Counted from the first letter of the stretch, positions 1 to 12,167 are shown. The stretch is 64,000 bases of DNA from Liolophura sinensis (GCF_032854445.1 NC_088296.1:8158706-8222705), one strand, 5' to 3'. Translations and numbers: made by a program. The notes: generated by a model not told the origin, from the letters alone.

Positions 1-49
1 TTCCACGTGAGCGATTTTGCTTACAATGAAACGCAACATGTCGGCATTT

Positions 50-935
50 ACTGTATGTAGACCATTGGAGTGCCCTTTGCACTGCATGTAAAGCACATGA
101 TTGTCTGTCGTACTAAAGGTAAACCACTGGAGTGCCCGTCGAACTGTAAGTAAACCAAAGGAGTGACCGTCGTACTGTATGTAAACCACTGGAATGCCCG
201 TCGTACTTTATGTAAACCACCAGAGTACCCGTCGTACTGTATGTAATCTACTGAAGTGTCCGTCGTACGGTGTGTAAACCAGCGGAATGCCCTTCGTACT
301 GTATGTAGACCACCGGAGTGCCCTTGGTACTGCATGTAAACCAGATGAATGAATGCCGTACTGTATGTAAACCACTGGAGTGCCCGTCGTGTGGCATGTA
401 AACCATCGGAGTGCCCGTTGTACTGTATGTAAACCTCTGGATTGCCCGTCGTACTGTGTGTAAACCACAGTAGTGTCCGTCGTACGTTATGTAAACCAGC
501 GGAGTGCCTGTCGTACTGTATGTAAGCCACTGGAGTGCCCGTCGTACTGCATGCAAACCATTTGACTGTCCGTCGTACTGTATGAAAACCACAGTAGTGC
601 CCGTCGTACTTTATGTAAACCAGCGGATTGCCTGTCGTACTGTATGTAAACCACTGGAGTGTCCGTCGTACTGTATGTAAACCACAGTAGTGTCCGTCGT
701 ATTTTGAGTAAACCATCGCAGTGCCTGTCGTGCTGTATGAAAACCACAGTAGTGCCCGTCGTACTTTATGTAAACCAGCGGAGTGCCTGTCCAACTGTAT
801 GTAAACCACTGGAGTGCCCGTAGTACTGCATGTCAACCAAAGGAGTTCCCATCGTACTGTATGTAAATCACCGGAGTGCCCGTTGTACTGCATGTAAACC
901 ACCGGAGGGCCCCTCGTTTTGCCTGTAAACCACGG
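50..935. repeat. 30-bp minisatellite array, about 29 copies
   Basis: A tandem array with a unit of about 30 bp; the core words TGTATGTAAACCA, GGAGTGCCCG and TCGTACTG recur at near-constant spacing with point differences. Because 30 is a multiple of three and the unit has no stop in several frames, long open frames appear on the minus strand (up to 284 codons) with a 10-residue periodicity. I treat these frames as by-products of the repeat, not as genes. The window edge is close to the left end of the array, and the last units near 900-935 are degenerate. Confidence 0.95.
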
Positions 936-2400
936 GCAATTGGCAAGTTACCCACGAATCTTTACAACACGTGACGCAATAACATGTACACCGTACTGGT
1001 AGAAGACAAGCAATGAGCAACGGACGAGATCGCACAATCGGACACACGGGCCACGCCGACCGCTTATCGCCGCTAAGTTCCCATAATGGGGGAGTGGAAA
1101 TCTACAAATTCTATGGCAAATGCCGTGTTTCAAATTTTTACTGGTTTGTTCCGTATTTAATATAATAAAGTAACTTGATATTTGTGCATGGTGGCAGGCA
1201 CTCTAACGAACATGACCAGATGAAAACATCATTATAGGGCGAGGGACATTTTTTTTCAAAAGGCAAACTTTGGCAGAATAAAGCGGACAACTTATTGAAT
1301 AAGGCTTGTATTAAAGTTCGCAATTTCTAAGTGTAAATGTATATCAGCATATATATAACATCAGCAAGGTGTAATTAAGTCTCAAAGATGTTTCTGTTTT
1401 AAAGTCCATTGATATAAGAGTATGTGCATCTCTTGCTATTAGAATTCAAGCCATTCAGACTTGACTGTCAATTTTAACTGTTCGGATTATAATTATTCTC
1501 ATGAAACTATGGAGCGTTTGTTTTTTAAATCGGCGAATCACACATTTTTCAAATTTCGGTGTATTTTAGGTAAGGATCTAAAGTTGTGTACCTTAACACT
1601 TGGTCTCCTTATTTGACGATTAAGTTGGAATTTGGGCCAGACGAAAAAGATCACCTAAAGAACGGCTGATGCGTTGGTGTTCAAACTTAAAAAGCAGTTT
1701 AATACAGTGCAGGGAAGTTCAATTTTCTTCGTGAGATCTTTTTCGCTCCAAAATTGTACACGCTGCACATTAGGTGAAAATGTCATTTGCCTCCCAAAAA
1801 TCGTTTAGTGCCAATACTTTCTACAATGTTGAAAAAAGTTTCAGCAGCCTTGAAAGCTAGTTCCAATATGCAGTTTTTGCAAAACAAAAATTAAGATCTT
1901 CGAAACCGGGTGTGGGTATTTCTCTTTAGCAAATGAAGAAAGAGACGCAGTTTATGGCCTAACATAACCCCAAGGCAAGTAAGCCAATTTTAATAACCGG
2001 AAGAAAGACACACCTAAACAATTGCACTTTTGTATTGTACTGAAAGTCTTCTGCAACTAATACAGAAATGGATAACGAGTTCGTATGTAGTAGGTCTGCA
2101 GGTAAACGTTAGCGAGTAAAGATTTGCGAGTTGTGCGTCACGTGACCTGGCTGTCATGTTGAGAAAAAAAAATATTTAAAGATTCTAATCATGTACCCCG
2201 ACGTACTTTAAGGTCATAGTAACGAACCTTGACTTACTCAAAACGCATACCCTGCCGCCGGTATATAACCTAATTGAAATAATCTTCGAGTGAACTGAGA
2301 TAATATCAATTATGTCAGTCAGTATCATTTACAATATCCATACACGAGGAAAAAGATCAAACCACGCAGCTATACGCGCGAACTACCCTCAATCTGCAGT
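936..2400. other. Intergenic AT-rich DNA, nothing recognised
   Basis: No coding exon, RNA gene or clear repeat was recognised here. Open frames are short (61 codons or fewer) and have no domain-like composition. Confidence 0.6.
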
Positions 2401-2411
2401 TCAGTATTTAC

Positions 2412-2474
2412 CTTGTACCGTGTCGAAGTGGCCCCACTGTCACCTTCAGGGGCAACTTGCCCGCCAGTAGCCAT
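2412..2474 (-). CDS. Possible first coding exon of a gene running leftwards
   Basis: On the minus strand an ATG at 2474 in a good context (GAAAATGG) opens 21 codons, starting MATGGQVAPEGD, and the frame meets a GTAAAT donor-like site directly after 2412, in phase 0. The DNA around it is richer in G+C than its neighbours, as at many animal first exons. No following exon was recognised between 1 and 2400, so the gene would have to continue beyond the left edge. It could equally be a chance open frame. Confidence 0.25.
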
Positions 2475-4005
2475 TTTCACTGCCACTGCTTCGTTGCTTT
2501 GCTTTTTATCCCAACTGATAAACCGCCCTTCCCTTTTGCAGGGTGTCAGAAGACTGCTTGGGTGAAGTGTGACTAGATCGTTATTCAATATCGCCTGGAC
2601 AAGTTCAACATGTACAACATGTACATACCAGGTTTACGCAATTTTAATGACAGCAACTAGGGTCAAAGTGGATGTGTGTCAACATATAGTGCATCCCAGG
2701 CCGTGTGTTGTCAGTTGTCAAAGCGCATGCGTTCAGGGTAGTTGTGAATTGCATGTGTTATCTGAGGCACGCAACCGCGTAATGCATGGACCCAACATAA
2801 AGTAGACGTGGAAATTGGTTCATACAGATTAACTTGACCACGTGTGCATACAATGTGCCGTCACAAAGAAGCGCACAACAAGGTCGGTATTTGAGTCTCT
2901 CTCACTCTCTCTCTCTCTATATATATATATCTGTTTATCACCGTTGCTTTATGCTATCTTTGTACTAACCCTTTAAACTACAATTTGTATGTGTTGCGTT
3001 TGCCTGTATTCGTCTAAAAAAAGAAAGAAATATACAAATGCAAGTCATTACATAAAAAAACAGGTTATACCTAATTGCAATTTAACTCAGATATCCATAA
3101 ATACAACCACAGTCAAAACCCAGCCGAAAAGAATTCTTAATATGATATTAAATACTAGTCAATTTCTCAGTTAACCAATCACTCAGTCAACCGGTCAACC
3201 AATCAATTCACTAGACATGCACGACTCTGTATTCTTTACGTACGCTCTATGTATTTCCTTATTGCCCCTTTCATATTTTTTATATAGCTGCACATCAAGT
3301 CATCTACTACTTTTTTATGGTCCGTGTCGTTAATTATAGGAAGTCAGTCAGTAATAGTTTCGTTTTCATCTGCTAACACGATAATAACAGATGGCACACC
3401 ACGAGTAACTAAGGAAAGTGATGGAAACAAACCCAAGCGGACACAAGTATTCTTTTTTTTCTAATTTTCTTGGCTATTCATTAAATCAGTTTTAAATCTA
3501 GAATTCTTCGGAAGCCAAATTCGCCACGTTAGGGCAACCGGGGTCACGATGACGCCTCATGCGTACCTAACGCACGCAGGGTTAGTGGGTAAATCAAGGT
3601 CTAGGTTACGCAAACAGTTCCAGTTGTTGCTCTGGTTGCAGAGATAACTCGCGCCCCAGGGATCAAAACTGATAGTATGGCGAGGATTTCATCTCTCTCA
3701 TTATGTCTTATTTTGCTTACCTCTAAACTACGATGTATCAGTTATAAGACACTACAAAGACAAAAAAGTTATACCTTTTGAACTTCAAATGAGATACTCT
3801 AGCGATGACATGTACATCTTGCTGTCGTGGGGTTAAATACTTTTATAATGTTTTGAACATTTGATTCTTTTTTGTATGGAAAGGCTAAAATACCGCCCAA
3901 ATAAGGCTCAAGCGCATTTGCTGACTTAAACGTATTCATTTGCACACGAGTTAATGAACTGCCACGGGTAATCAATACCTCGAGCCAAAGTTTATTTCTG
4001 TGTTA
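2475..4005. other. Non-coding stretch with a TC/TA microsatellite
   Basis: Contains a (TC)n-(TA)n microsatellite at about 2897-2930. Open frames are short and compositionally AT-rich, with no recognisable protein. No RNA gene was seen. Confidence 0.6.
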
Positions 4006-4173
4006 GGTATGCGTTTCTTGGCCCGATAACCAGCGCTTCATTCGCGTGTACGACAAAGGCTCGCCCTCCGCTCTTGCTTTGTCATACAAAGCTTTGACAC
4101 TGCCATAAGCCACTTCAACCTTAGGATCGTAAATCAGATCGCTCAAGTGCTCATCCATAACAACAGGTTGCGT
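4006..4173 (-). pseudogene. Fragment resembling the N-terminal part of a Polinton/adintovirus-type integrase
   Basis: The minus strand from about 4173 encodes an open stretch including LIYDPKVEVAYGSVKALYDK and ending near RMKRWLSGQE. A hydrophilic helical segment with 'YDPK...SVKALYDKA' and a following 'WL..QE' is typical of the region just ahead of the first catalytic aspartate in retroviral-like integrases of Polintons and adintovirus-like elements (family knowledge). No catalytic D, D or E follows, so only an N-terminal scrap survives. It is separate from the integrase of the 18-31 kb element and too diverged to be a copy of it. Identity is moderately uncertain. Confidence 0.35.
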
Positions 4174-4342
4174 CCTCCACGTTTATGGCAAAAACATCCA
4201 TATCGATATTTTTTATATATCATTTTAATGCTATACAAATATTCGATACATAACTGTTGCCTTCAGGCCATATAAACATGGTGTATATAGCCACTCCTGA
4301 TCGTATTTCAACGATTCAGCCCAGTTTCATTTTCTTGTACTT

Positions 4343-5085
4343 TCACAGGTGCGTGGTGTGAATAAGGAAATCAGAGATCCTCAAATTCTCACTAACCCTG
4401 GCCATCACCTCTCTCTGCTGAAATTTGTTCAGAGCCTCTTCCGAGTAGAACGCTATGTTCTCGTCAATAAACATCACTATGCAGGTGTGTTGACTCTGAC
4501 ATGGGTGGTGTATCTCTAACACGGGACATGCTTCCTTCGCTACTTTTTCGATCAGGTCTTTCAACGCAAAAACAATTTCTCGTCCATAAAGGTTTACCCG
4601 GTTGTGCCAAAGCCACGTCGTTCATAGTAGGGTTAAAATCACCCTCGGCAGCCAGGCCAGTCAGGTCGTAATCAGTGATGAACGCATCTATCATGAGTTG
4701 ATCCCAAACGTAGAAATCACTAACGCAGTATGGGCCAGTCCTACGATTTTGTCTGCTTTAAACACTCTCTCAGTTTTCTCTGTCAGTTTTTGCAAGTTGT
4801 GAGACAAGAGTTACAAATATTTCGCATGCGGTTCTTCGCCGTTGTCCAACGCCACCATAAGATCAATAAACTCATTCCTGCCGTTTAAGATCACACTTTG
4901 GCATAAAATCCACAGCCTGGACTACACATGTTTGGTTGAGACCGATAGGTCTTAAAAAATGCGTTGCAGAAAGGCTTGTGATATTCATGCACTCCGGTCC
5001 CGACTTTTAGAAACAATCCGCCGTACCATCGTTGTTGAAATGAGACATTGCGGTAGCTTGGAAATTCAAGGTTGTCTTTTCCCAT
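4343..5085 (-). pseudogene. Decayed coding remnant, frameshifted, upstream of the integrase-like scrap
   Basis: Reading 5085 down to 4343 on the minus strand, protein-like text continues through at least four reading-frame changes: segments such as FQQRWYGGLFLKVGTGVHEY, RNEFIDLMVALDNGEEPH, DKIVGLAHTALVISTFG, MIDAFITDYDLTGLAAEGDF and EIHHPCQSQHTCIVMFIDEN follow in order with little gap. The composition and order look like one ancient ORF or two adjacent ones, broken by small indels. I do not recognise the family. Its position just upstream, on the same strand, of an integrase-like fragment suggests both belong to one old virus-like element. Confidence 0.4.
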
Positions 5086-5400
5086 GAACGTGAAATTATT
5101 CAGTGCTGCAAAGTTTCAAGGTTGTATTAGCCGGTCTTCTTAATGTTATACCTGTCATGACAAGAACTGTGTATTTCGATAGTATCTACAACTACCGTAT
5201 GACCCGTGTATGGAAGCCGAAGCCGATAATTCTTTACATCAAATCACAGCACTTACAGACGTGGTGCTGTACTAAATGTAACGATAGGCACGTAATATAT
5301 TACTTTAAATTAGCAACTTTACATGAGTTCTATGTCAACAAAGTCTTAAAACTAAATCATACCATCACTTATCCCTGTGTATCACATACATGGCAGGATG

Positions 5401-5660
5401 ATTGAGTGAGTGAGTGAGTGTCTGGGGGTTTAACGTCGTGCTCAAGAATGTTTCATTCATGTTACGACGAAGGAATCGTTAGGGTGTATGTAATGTACCT
5501 CCTGTTTGCTTGACGGATTTCCACCGCTCTTTTATCTAGTGCTGCTTCACTGAGGCGACTTACGGAAGCCATCCCACCCGAGACATAATACTGCTACGGG
5601 TCAACCAGTCGTTGCACTATTCCTTTCATGCCCAACGGCAAGCGAAGAAGTCAAAACTTC
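5401..5660 (+). repeat. SINE-like interspersed repeat
   Basis: Begins with a (GAGT)n run and continues with GTTTAACGTCGTGCTCAAGA and a 'CGACGAAGGAATCGTTAGGG' word; shorter relatives of the 'CTCAACAATTTTTCAGT.ATATGACGACG' core occur near 32250 and 38560. Several copies in one window and the absence of coding potential indicate a dispersed non-autonomous repeat. Boundaries are approximate. Confidence 0.6.
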
Positions 5661-7161
5661 CTCATTAAAAGTTTCACCATATTGTTGGTCGTTGTCGTTT
5701 AAGTGTAATATTTATGTTATAATTAAAAGACGTACAGCATAGAGTACGCCGTAAAGCCAAAATCAGATAAGTCGAGAACTAAACTTTATGACGAGGTTTT
5801 AACATTCTGTCGGAGAAGAGCCTTAGAAAGTGAGGCTCAGTGCGTTTTCCCCCTCTATGCGGATAGTTTATTGGTGTGACACATGTATACATGCCATGTT
5901 ATTTGGTGTTTTCTTAATGTTAAAACCCATCAAGTCACACACACACACACACAAATTCGCCGAAAAAGTTTAAGGCTTCGCCATTATACAACTAATAACA
6001 CAACTAGCAAAACACAATGTCAATAGCGTATCGCTAAAAAGCATCATCATAGTGTCACAAGTGCGTAATCTCGAAGTCGGAAGACCCGGGATCAAATCCG
6101 GATCTTGTCATACCCAAACTTTTAAAAATGGTACTGGATGGTACCCCCTGTCAGTATAGTGTGATGTCATGTCTTGTGTCATCAGCATGGTACTTTAGTG
6201 GCTGCAGCACTTTAGAACCATGGACTCGAGTCACAAAAGACACAGTATATACACACACATACCTAACGAGTCCTATTTGTGGTCGTATTGCTGACAAATT
6301 GTTAAGTACGACGTTAACCTCCACGCACACGTACAAGTGTTAAGAAAGACTTGAAGAAATACAAGTTCCTTAGCTAAACCACCAACATTTGGCAAGTCAC
6401 TGAAAAACTGGCCTATACATGACATACAGACGTTCACGCCATGGTAGGGAAGAACAAATGTCAACACACGCAATACTGCTCAAAACTCTATATATGAACG
6501 AGCCACATCGACCACTGATGTCCACCAGGCCAAAAAGGAAGAGTTGGGGGATGTTGGAATTATATGGCCAGTACTGAACCCTCATCTTGCCATTTATCGG
6601 CTGGGAACAACTAAGCCTCTTCCCCCTGCTTATGTCCCTGATGTTTTATCCACGGTGTCATGACATTTATACACGTTAACTACAAAAGTCTACAAAGTAC
6701 ACTTTATCAGGATGGATACACTTTAGACGCTACACCTCGTTAGTTCACATGCTATAGCCTCAATTATACTAAATTAGACCAATGTTTTGCCGGACTGTTG
6801 CAACATAAGATTCGTATTGCATCGTCCAGCAAGATGTAAACTAGCGCGAATTTCACGACAGTCTTACCACAGTAACGAACGGATTGCGAAAGCATTACGA
6901 AACAGTTTACAATACGTTTTTCCGACCATTTCGTCATCTCTTTAGGAGTAATTGGTGGATAATTCGAATTCCGGAAATGAAATTAAAATACATGTAGAAC
7001 GACTACTTGGATTTCTTTAGGAACAACATGAGGCTAATGCTGTGTGCTGAGACATTTTATTGAATGATTTAAAATAACATCTAAATGTGTCAACCTACTT
7101 GCAGTGTTGAATTTAGTCAAGAGACCTACTGCAACAAAGCAAAAGTGAACCAGTGACATTC
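5661..7161. other. Non-coding stretch, CA microsatellite
   Basis: Contains a (CA)n run at 5937-5953 and a tRNA-like B-box remnant near 6095 (GGATCAAATCC). Two opposite-strand open frames overlap at 6130-6340 but neither shows protein-like features. Nothing else recognised. Confidence 0.55.
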
Positions 7162-7795
7162 TGTTATGTGAATAACTGCCGTCAGCTTCTAAATTTAGCT
7201 TGCCGCTGTTTACATATGCTGAGTTCAGGGCCTGCTGTCTGCCTCTGCCTTAGAATGTTCCAGAACACGCTCAGTTCGGGGCCTGTTTGTTTACAACAAG
7301 TGTTCAAGAATTTCCTTATTCTAGACAATTCCACCAGTCTATATTAGACCTACGAAAGAAGGTCAAAAGAGGGGAAAGGAGAATTTTTGAGAGTTTTGGG
7401 TGCTTTCGCTGAGTGTTACCTTAGTAGGCCTTTTGTGCTGAACTTTGGTGTCTTTATAGCCTCTGGCTTTCTTATATCATAACTCCACCGAGCACTTATT
7501 CAGTCTGAACCTGTATATATAACTTGTGCTCTTGTGTACACAGTGCTTATTAGTACACAGACCATGTCTGTGGAAATTTGTGTATATTTCGTCATACACA
7601 CAGTTATATTGTGGATTTTCCGTCTTATTTGTGCATTTTGCCTATATGGTTTTCAGCATTGTGGAATATATGCATCCGTTTGGACTTGACACCGTTGTAC
7701 ATGGAAGTACTTTAGTACTTGTATAGATATTGCTATCCTTTCTTGTTAAATTTAAGTACTTTAGTATTTGTATGGGTATTGTTATCTGTTCTTGT
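7162..7795 (+). mobile_element. Partial LTR, 3' truncated, same family as the solo LTRs at 44.2 and 62.6 kb
   Basis: Starts TGTTATGTG and matches the 44244-45012 LTR closely for about 630 bp (shared words include GCCGTCAG, TTCTAAATTTAGCTTG, TTAGAATGTTCCAGAA, TCTAGACAATTCCACCAG). Similarity ends at about 7795, before the AATAAA and CGTAACA terminus seen in the complete copies. No second LTR or internal region follows. Confidence 0.75.
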
Positions 7796-8034
7796 TAAAC
7801 CTACACATATACAGGTTATGCGTTTTACATGCGTCAGGTGGAGTGTATCACATTATCACCACTTGCATTGTTGAACCACTAAACCGCTTGAAAAATTCAT
7901 CTATTTATGTACTGTGAAGAACTGTAAATTTTATGCATTGCATAAACTGTTCGATAGAGGTCGTTCAGTTTTTACAGGATACCTATGTCTCATTGTCCAT
8001 CAGTTCTAATGATGAGAAATTTTGTACACTTCGA

Positions 8035-8400
8035 GAGCTTTGCCTTTGTCTTATAATTGTGTCACCGGGAGTTTTGTCTTAGTGTGATGTTTATCTCATT
8101 GACATTTTTGTGACACAGCGATCGCACTGCTTAACTGTTACGCATGCCATATCATTATAGGTGATATTTGTCACCACGTGTTCTAATGTAAAACTTGTGT
8201 CTCCGTGAGTTTTGTCTTAAGGTAATATTTGTCTCCTTGTAAGGTTTGTGTCGCTGTGTGTTTTGCCTCAGTTTGTATTAGCCTCACTATCAGGTTCATG
8301 TCTCAGAATATATCTCAGTGTAACCGTTGTGTCACCTTCAAATTTTTCTCAATGTATAATTGCATCGCTATCAATTTAGTGACATCATGTGTTTTTTCGA
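8035..8400. repeat. Degenerate short tandem repeat
   Basis: A loosely periodic stretch in which words like GTGTCACC, GTTTTGTCT and CTCAGTGTAA recur every 30-50 bp. Too degenerate to define a unit by eye. Confidence 0.4.
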
Positions 8401-8539
8401 GTCGTTAGTTCTGCTATCAAAGTGACGGCGTTCCGTCCAGTTCACCTGTTTGTCTGCTTTACACTGTAATTCAGTTATGTAAGTAACATTATTGAAGCTA
8501 CATGCACCTACATTTCCCTAAACTGGGTTGTTAAAGATC

Positions 8540-9150
8540 CCTGGATGTAATGTGGTGTGAGTTTGTTAGAGAGTTACCGTAATTCCGTTTCTGCAAGGTG
8601 TATTAATGAAGCACCCTGCAAGCCATGAACACAGTTTGGGTGAGTTTGTTACATAGTCACAATATTCCAGTCTTTGAAAGCTGTAATAGCGAAGCAGTGT
8701 GCAAGCCATGTACAACGTTTGGGTGAATTTGATATAGAGTTACTGTAATTCAATTTGTTCAAGCCGTTTAATTGAAGCGCTTTGCACGCCATGTACGGTA
8801 TCATTTTTTTTCGCTGAAATCGAGTTTCTGCAAATTGCGTTATCGAAGTACCGCCCATATCATGTACAGTGAGCCTGTTCACGTTTACTCTGAGTTCAAG
8901 TAAAAGCTGTGTTGTTAAAGAATTGTTCACAAAAGGTAGTTTGAGTTTAGGGGGTATACTGTAATACAGTTTCTGTAAGTTGTATAGTTAAAGCACTGTC
9001 CACGCCAGTGAGGTTTTCTGTGACACATTTTTGGTAACTTGTATGTTTAAAGCATGTTTTTCGCCATGCATTACGGCTTTGTTTCTGTAAGCTGTATCGC
9101 TGAAGACCTGCACACATACATACCGTGTACCTTACTGTAATTTAGTCTCA
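8540..9150. repeat. Degenerate tandem repeat, unit about 85 bp, 5-6 copies
   Basis: Successive segments share the order GAGTTTGTTA / TACTGTAATTC / TTTCTGCAAG / TGAAGCAC / GCAAGCCATGTAC. The spacing is close to 85 bp at the left and loosens to the right. An open frame of 93 codons on the minus strand is inside the repeat and is not considered a gene. Confidence 0.6.
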
Positions 9151-9361
9151 AAGTCACTGATGTGAATCTTCTCAACATTTTATAGCCAACCCTATGTTAT
9201 TTTAATGCAAGTCATCTAGCCGAAAGCCCCAAAGCAAGTCTCTATTTAACCAGAGTGTAATTAAACGGATTTCAGATTTCTATTTCTGTTTTGAGTATAT
9301 CTTACCATGGCGATTTGCCTAAGACAGTTATATTCACCAAAGCCATGCATACACCATACCC

Positions 9362-9896
9362 TTATTTTAGACTGGTGTACATGTTTGCCTGTGACATGTC
9401 AGGTGTATTGGCATGGCTGTAGATGCCAGTTCCGCCGTTGAGCTCATTGTACGTGTCACGTGGAGGGACTGCAGTGCTAGACTCTGTCCTTACGACCGTC
9501 TGTGGCATTTCCGGTCCATGTACAGCCCCAACACCTGCACTTACACTCAATCCGTCGCTATCTGATGTCGCCCGATTATAAGCCTTGGTGTTCAAACCGA
9601 TCGATGCATTCTGCTGTTGTGGCGAATCTCCCACGACCTCTTCGTATATCGCAAGACTGTCACGTGAACGTAAGTCAGTGTTAGATGCTGATCCAAGATC
9701 GGCACATGACCTGTCCATTCTGCCACCTTCAAAGATCGGGTGAAGGTAGTCACTTGTTTTTTGCTCTTTCGAATTCGCAGAGCTATTGAGGTTCACAGAA
9801 CCCGTTTCCAACTCTGTCGCCAAATTTTGCGGAATGGAATGACCGTTATAGTCAGACCCTGTGCACCGTGTTCCTGGCCGTACACGTCGGTGCCTC
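9362..9896 (-). CDS. Gene 1, last coding exon: tyrosine-rich cytoplasmic tail
   Basis: Terminal exon of a type I membrane protein. A GCAG acceptor precedes 9896; joined in phase 2 to the membrane exon it gives the stop-transfer run RHRRVRP and then about 170 residues to a TAA at 9362-9364. The tail is polar and carries several tyrosine motifs that could be phosphorylated SH2-docking or adaptor sites: YEEV, YNEL, YSHA and a terminal YTSLK. The last 30 residues, including GIYSHANTPDMSQANMYTSL, are nearly the same in the gene 3 tail at 47935-48400, so this end is under constraint. The signalling role is inferred from motifs; the ligand and pathway are unknown. Confidence 0.85.
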
Positions 9897-10209
9897 CTGC
9901 AATTATTTAATACATCCTATATACACTCGCTAAGGTTTGGATTCTTAAAAACTATTTCTCAGAATTTGTCGTTTGTCAAATTTCGAAGTTTCATTTTAAT
10001 GTAACGTTGCCATTCTCACTCTGTCGGTACTTTTTTCCCCACTGTGCCAGATTCCCCCCTTCGCACTCTGCCCTTTTTTTGTCTGTATTGTCAGATTTCC
10101 TCTTTCCCACTCTGTCGGTTTTTTTTACCCACATTTCCCTTCTCACAATCCCAGATCCAATCATTATGATTTTGGCAATGTACCCATACCCATATGATAA
10201 ATATTATCT

Positions 10210-10216
10210 ATCCATC

Positions 10217-10265
<49 letters not shown>
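10210..10265. repeat. TA microsatellite
   Basis: About 25 TA dinucleotides, in the intron between the tail and membrane exons of gene 1. Confidence 0.95.
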
Positions 10266-10267
<2 letters not shown>

Positions 10268-10302
10268 TGTGTATTTCGGTTGGATAAAATATTTTTACTT
10301 AC

Positions 10303-10399
10303 TGTGCTAAAATAATAGAGACAAAGATGACGACAACCAATAGAAGCGCTGTTCCTAGTCCAACTCCGAGGCCGATGACTAGGTTATAGGTATATAGTT
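10303..10399 (-). CDS. Gene 1, transmembrane exon
   Basis: A 97-nt exon between a CTTTCAG acceptor and a GTAAGT donor. It enters in phase 1 and leaves in phase 2, and codes for a short juxtamembrane piece followed by a single membrane helix, LVIGLGVGLGTALLLVVVIF, continuing VSIILA. The next exon begins with a basic stop-transfer run, which sets the topology as extracellular N-terminus. The same exon occurs in gene 3 at 49602-49695. Confidence 0.85.
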
Positions 10400-12167
10400 C
10401 TGAAAGAAAGGAGGGCGACAAGAGTTAGAACCTTTCACAAGGCGTTTGAAGTCATCTAACTTTGTTATAGACTTTTCCAGTGTATTTAGACAGCGAAGGC
10501 AAAAGTCTCTACCCATAATTTTGAATTATGCACAGTTTCTACAACCATACAAAACCCTATACTATAAAAAACGCTACCCCCAGTGAGCTGTAAATCCCAC
10601 ATGCCCAGTGGAAACCGTTGAATTACGCTGTGTCTTTTTCATGGCAGCGTCCTCATTTTTCAGAGGCAGATTGGATGGTTATGGTGTGAAAAAAACCCTT
10701 GAACTGGATGAGAAATCGAGACAATTTGAAAAAAATATGCGATGATTTACTTTTGTCTGCCGCCCTGAGTGGATAATTTTGCTCTGGTCATTCTGAATGG
10801 AGACAGTTCCATGTACAGTTTTATTAACTAAAGAGGTGAACATTTCTGACATAAAGTAAGCCAAACTTTAAAGTCTCGGCACAATGCTTAGTTTACCGGT
10901 ATTGCAAGTTAACATTTTCGCACATTTGTCTTTACTTAATCATATTTAACATTTATGTATGGATGTATGATTGGGTTTTTACATTTTGTCTGTCATGTGA
11001 CAAAAAAAGATGAAATTTTTGAGGTGGTCCTAAGTTCAGGTTCCAGGTTTCATAAAATACGGTTTGAACTAATATTTTATATTATGACTGATGTCTGAAA
11101 AGGCCGGAGTGCAGTACAATGTGACCTATAATGCACTTGTAAAGATCTCGTTGAAAGTATATCATTTATCTGATTCGTACATTTATCTGATAATAAAATG
11201 CTGTTGTTATTCAGCCCCCACGGGCAGTCAAAGCAAGGGAAAAGTCATCCGCTTGTGTGAGTAACAATTCACAAACAACATCCTGTATTATTCCATTTTG
11301 CCCTCAACAGTTAATTAACCAAATCGTTCTTTTTTGTTTATTTATTTTACGGTGAAGTCAAGAATATTTCACGTATACGACAGCAACCAACTATATGGTG
11401 GTGATGAAACCGGGCAGAGCCCGCTGGAAACCTGCGAACATCTGCAGGTTGCTGGCAGACCGGGGTATGTATGTCCGCAAAGGGAGCCCTAACGATCTGA
11501 GCGTGAACTCAAAGCGATCGCATTGGTGGGAAGCCCCTGAAGAGTTGTGCTGCGCTAGCACGCTAGCCACTCAGCTACGGAGGCGCCCTCCACCGATTAA
11601 ACTGGCCAAAGTAGTGGAACTAATCCTTGTCCTAATCCTTTAATACATCATAAAGTGTGGGAATAACTAGCATGGCATGATGTAGCATTAGTCCAATGAC
11701 TATCAACGATGTAGAAAGGTAACGTGTCGAGTTCCGGAGCATTGGTAACTGCAACAGTGGATGCTGGTACTGGAAACCGTATTTCATTTTTGTGTACAGG
11801 TGATGGTGTTGATGCTCTTCTCGTAGATGTTATGTTTGCTAATGTTTATCCAGCTGAATCAGAGTGAATGCAATTTTGTTTCAACCTACGTTTTCACTTT
11901 CCATGAAGACAAGAACCACATCATTAACAAGAAATGACAGTTAAAATACACATCTGAAATGTCACATGAACCTGTGCTTCAAAACATTAGAAATAAGCAA
12001 ACCAACGCTAGATGCGAGAAAACTGCTAATATAAAATCATAATAAGAAACAGAAATCTCTAAAATTTCCCTTACAAATAAAGAATGCGTCAAAATAATGC
12101 CCTTAACTCACCCCGTCTCCCAAAATCTCTAAAGTACATCAAATACTTTTCTTTATAATATAACATT
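10400..12167. other. Gene 1 intron with a SINE
   Basis: No exon was recognised. It contains a tRNA-derived SINE at about 11335-11600 (listed separately). The rest is AT-rich without obvious structure. Confidence 0.6.
11335..11600 (-). repeat. tRNA-derived SINE, reverse orientation
   Basis: Contains, on the plus strand, the landmarks ACGGTGAAGTCAAGAATATT, ATGGTGGTGATGAAACCGG and, at the far end, a degenerate tRNA head (CTAGCCACTCAGCTACGGAGG in complement) with a polymerase III A-box-like segment. The same order of landmarks is found at 40350-40597, 57125-57270 and 63425-63650. Point-mutated, so an old copy. Confidence 0.75.

Noticed and set aside
48-902. A 284-codon minus-strand frame and overlapping frames
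   Set aside because: They translate a 30-bp minisatellite; several frames of both phases are open, and the product is a simple repeat without domain features.
5103-5405. A 100-codon plus-strand frame
   Set aside because: AT-rich composition, no domain pattern, partly overlaps the repeat start; opposite strand holds the decayed element text.
6128-6343. Opposing frames of 60-70 codons at 6.1-6.6 kb
   Set aside because: No conserved features, and low-complexity CA-rich surroundings.
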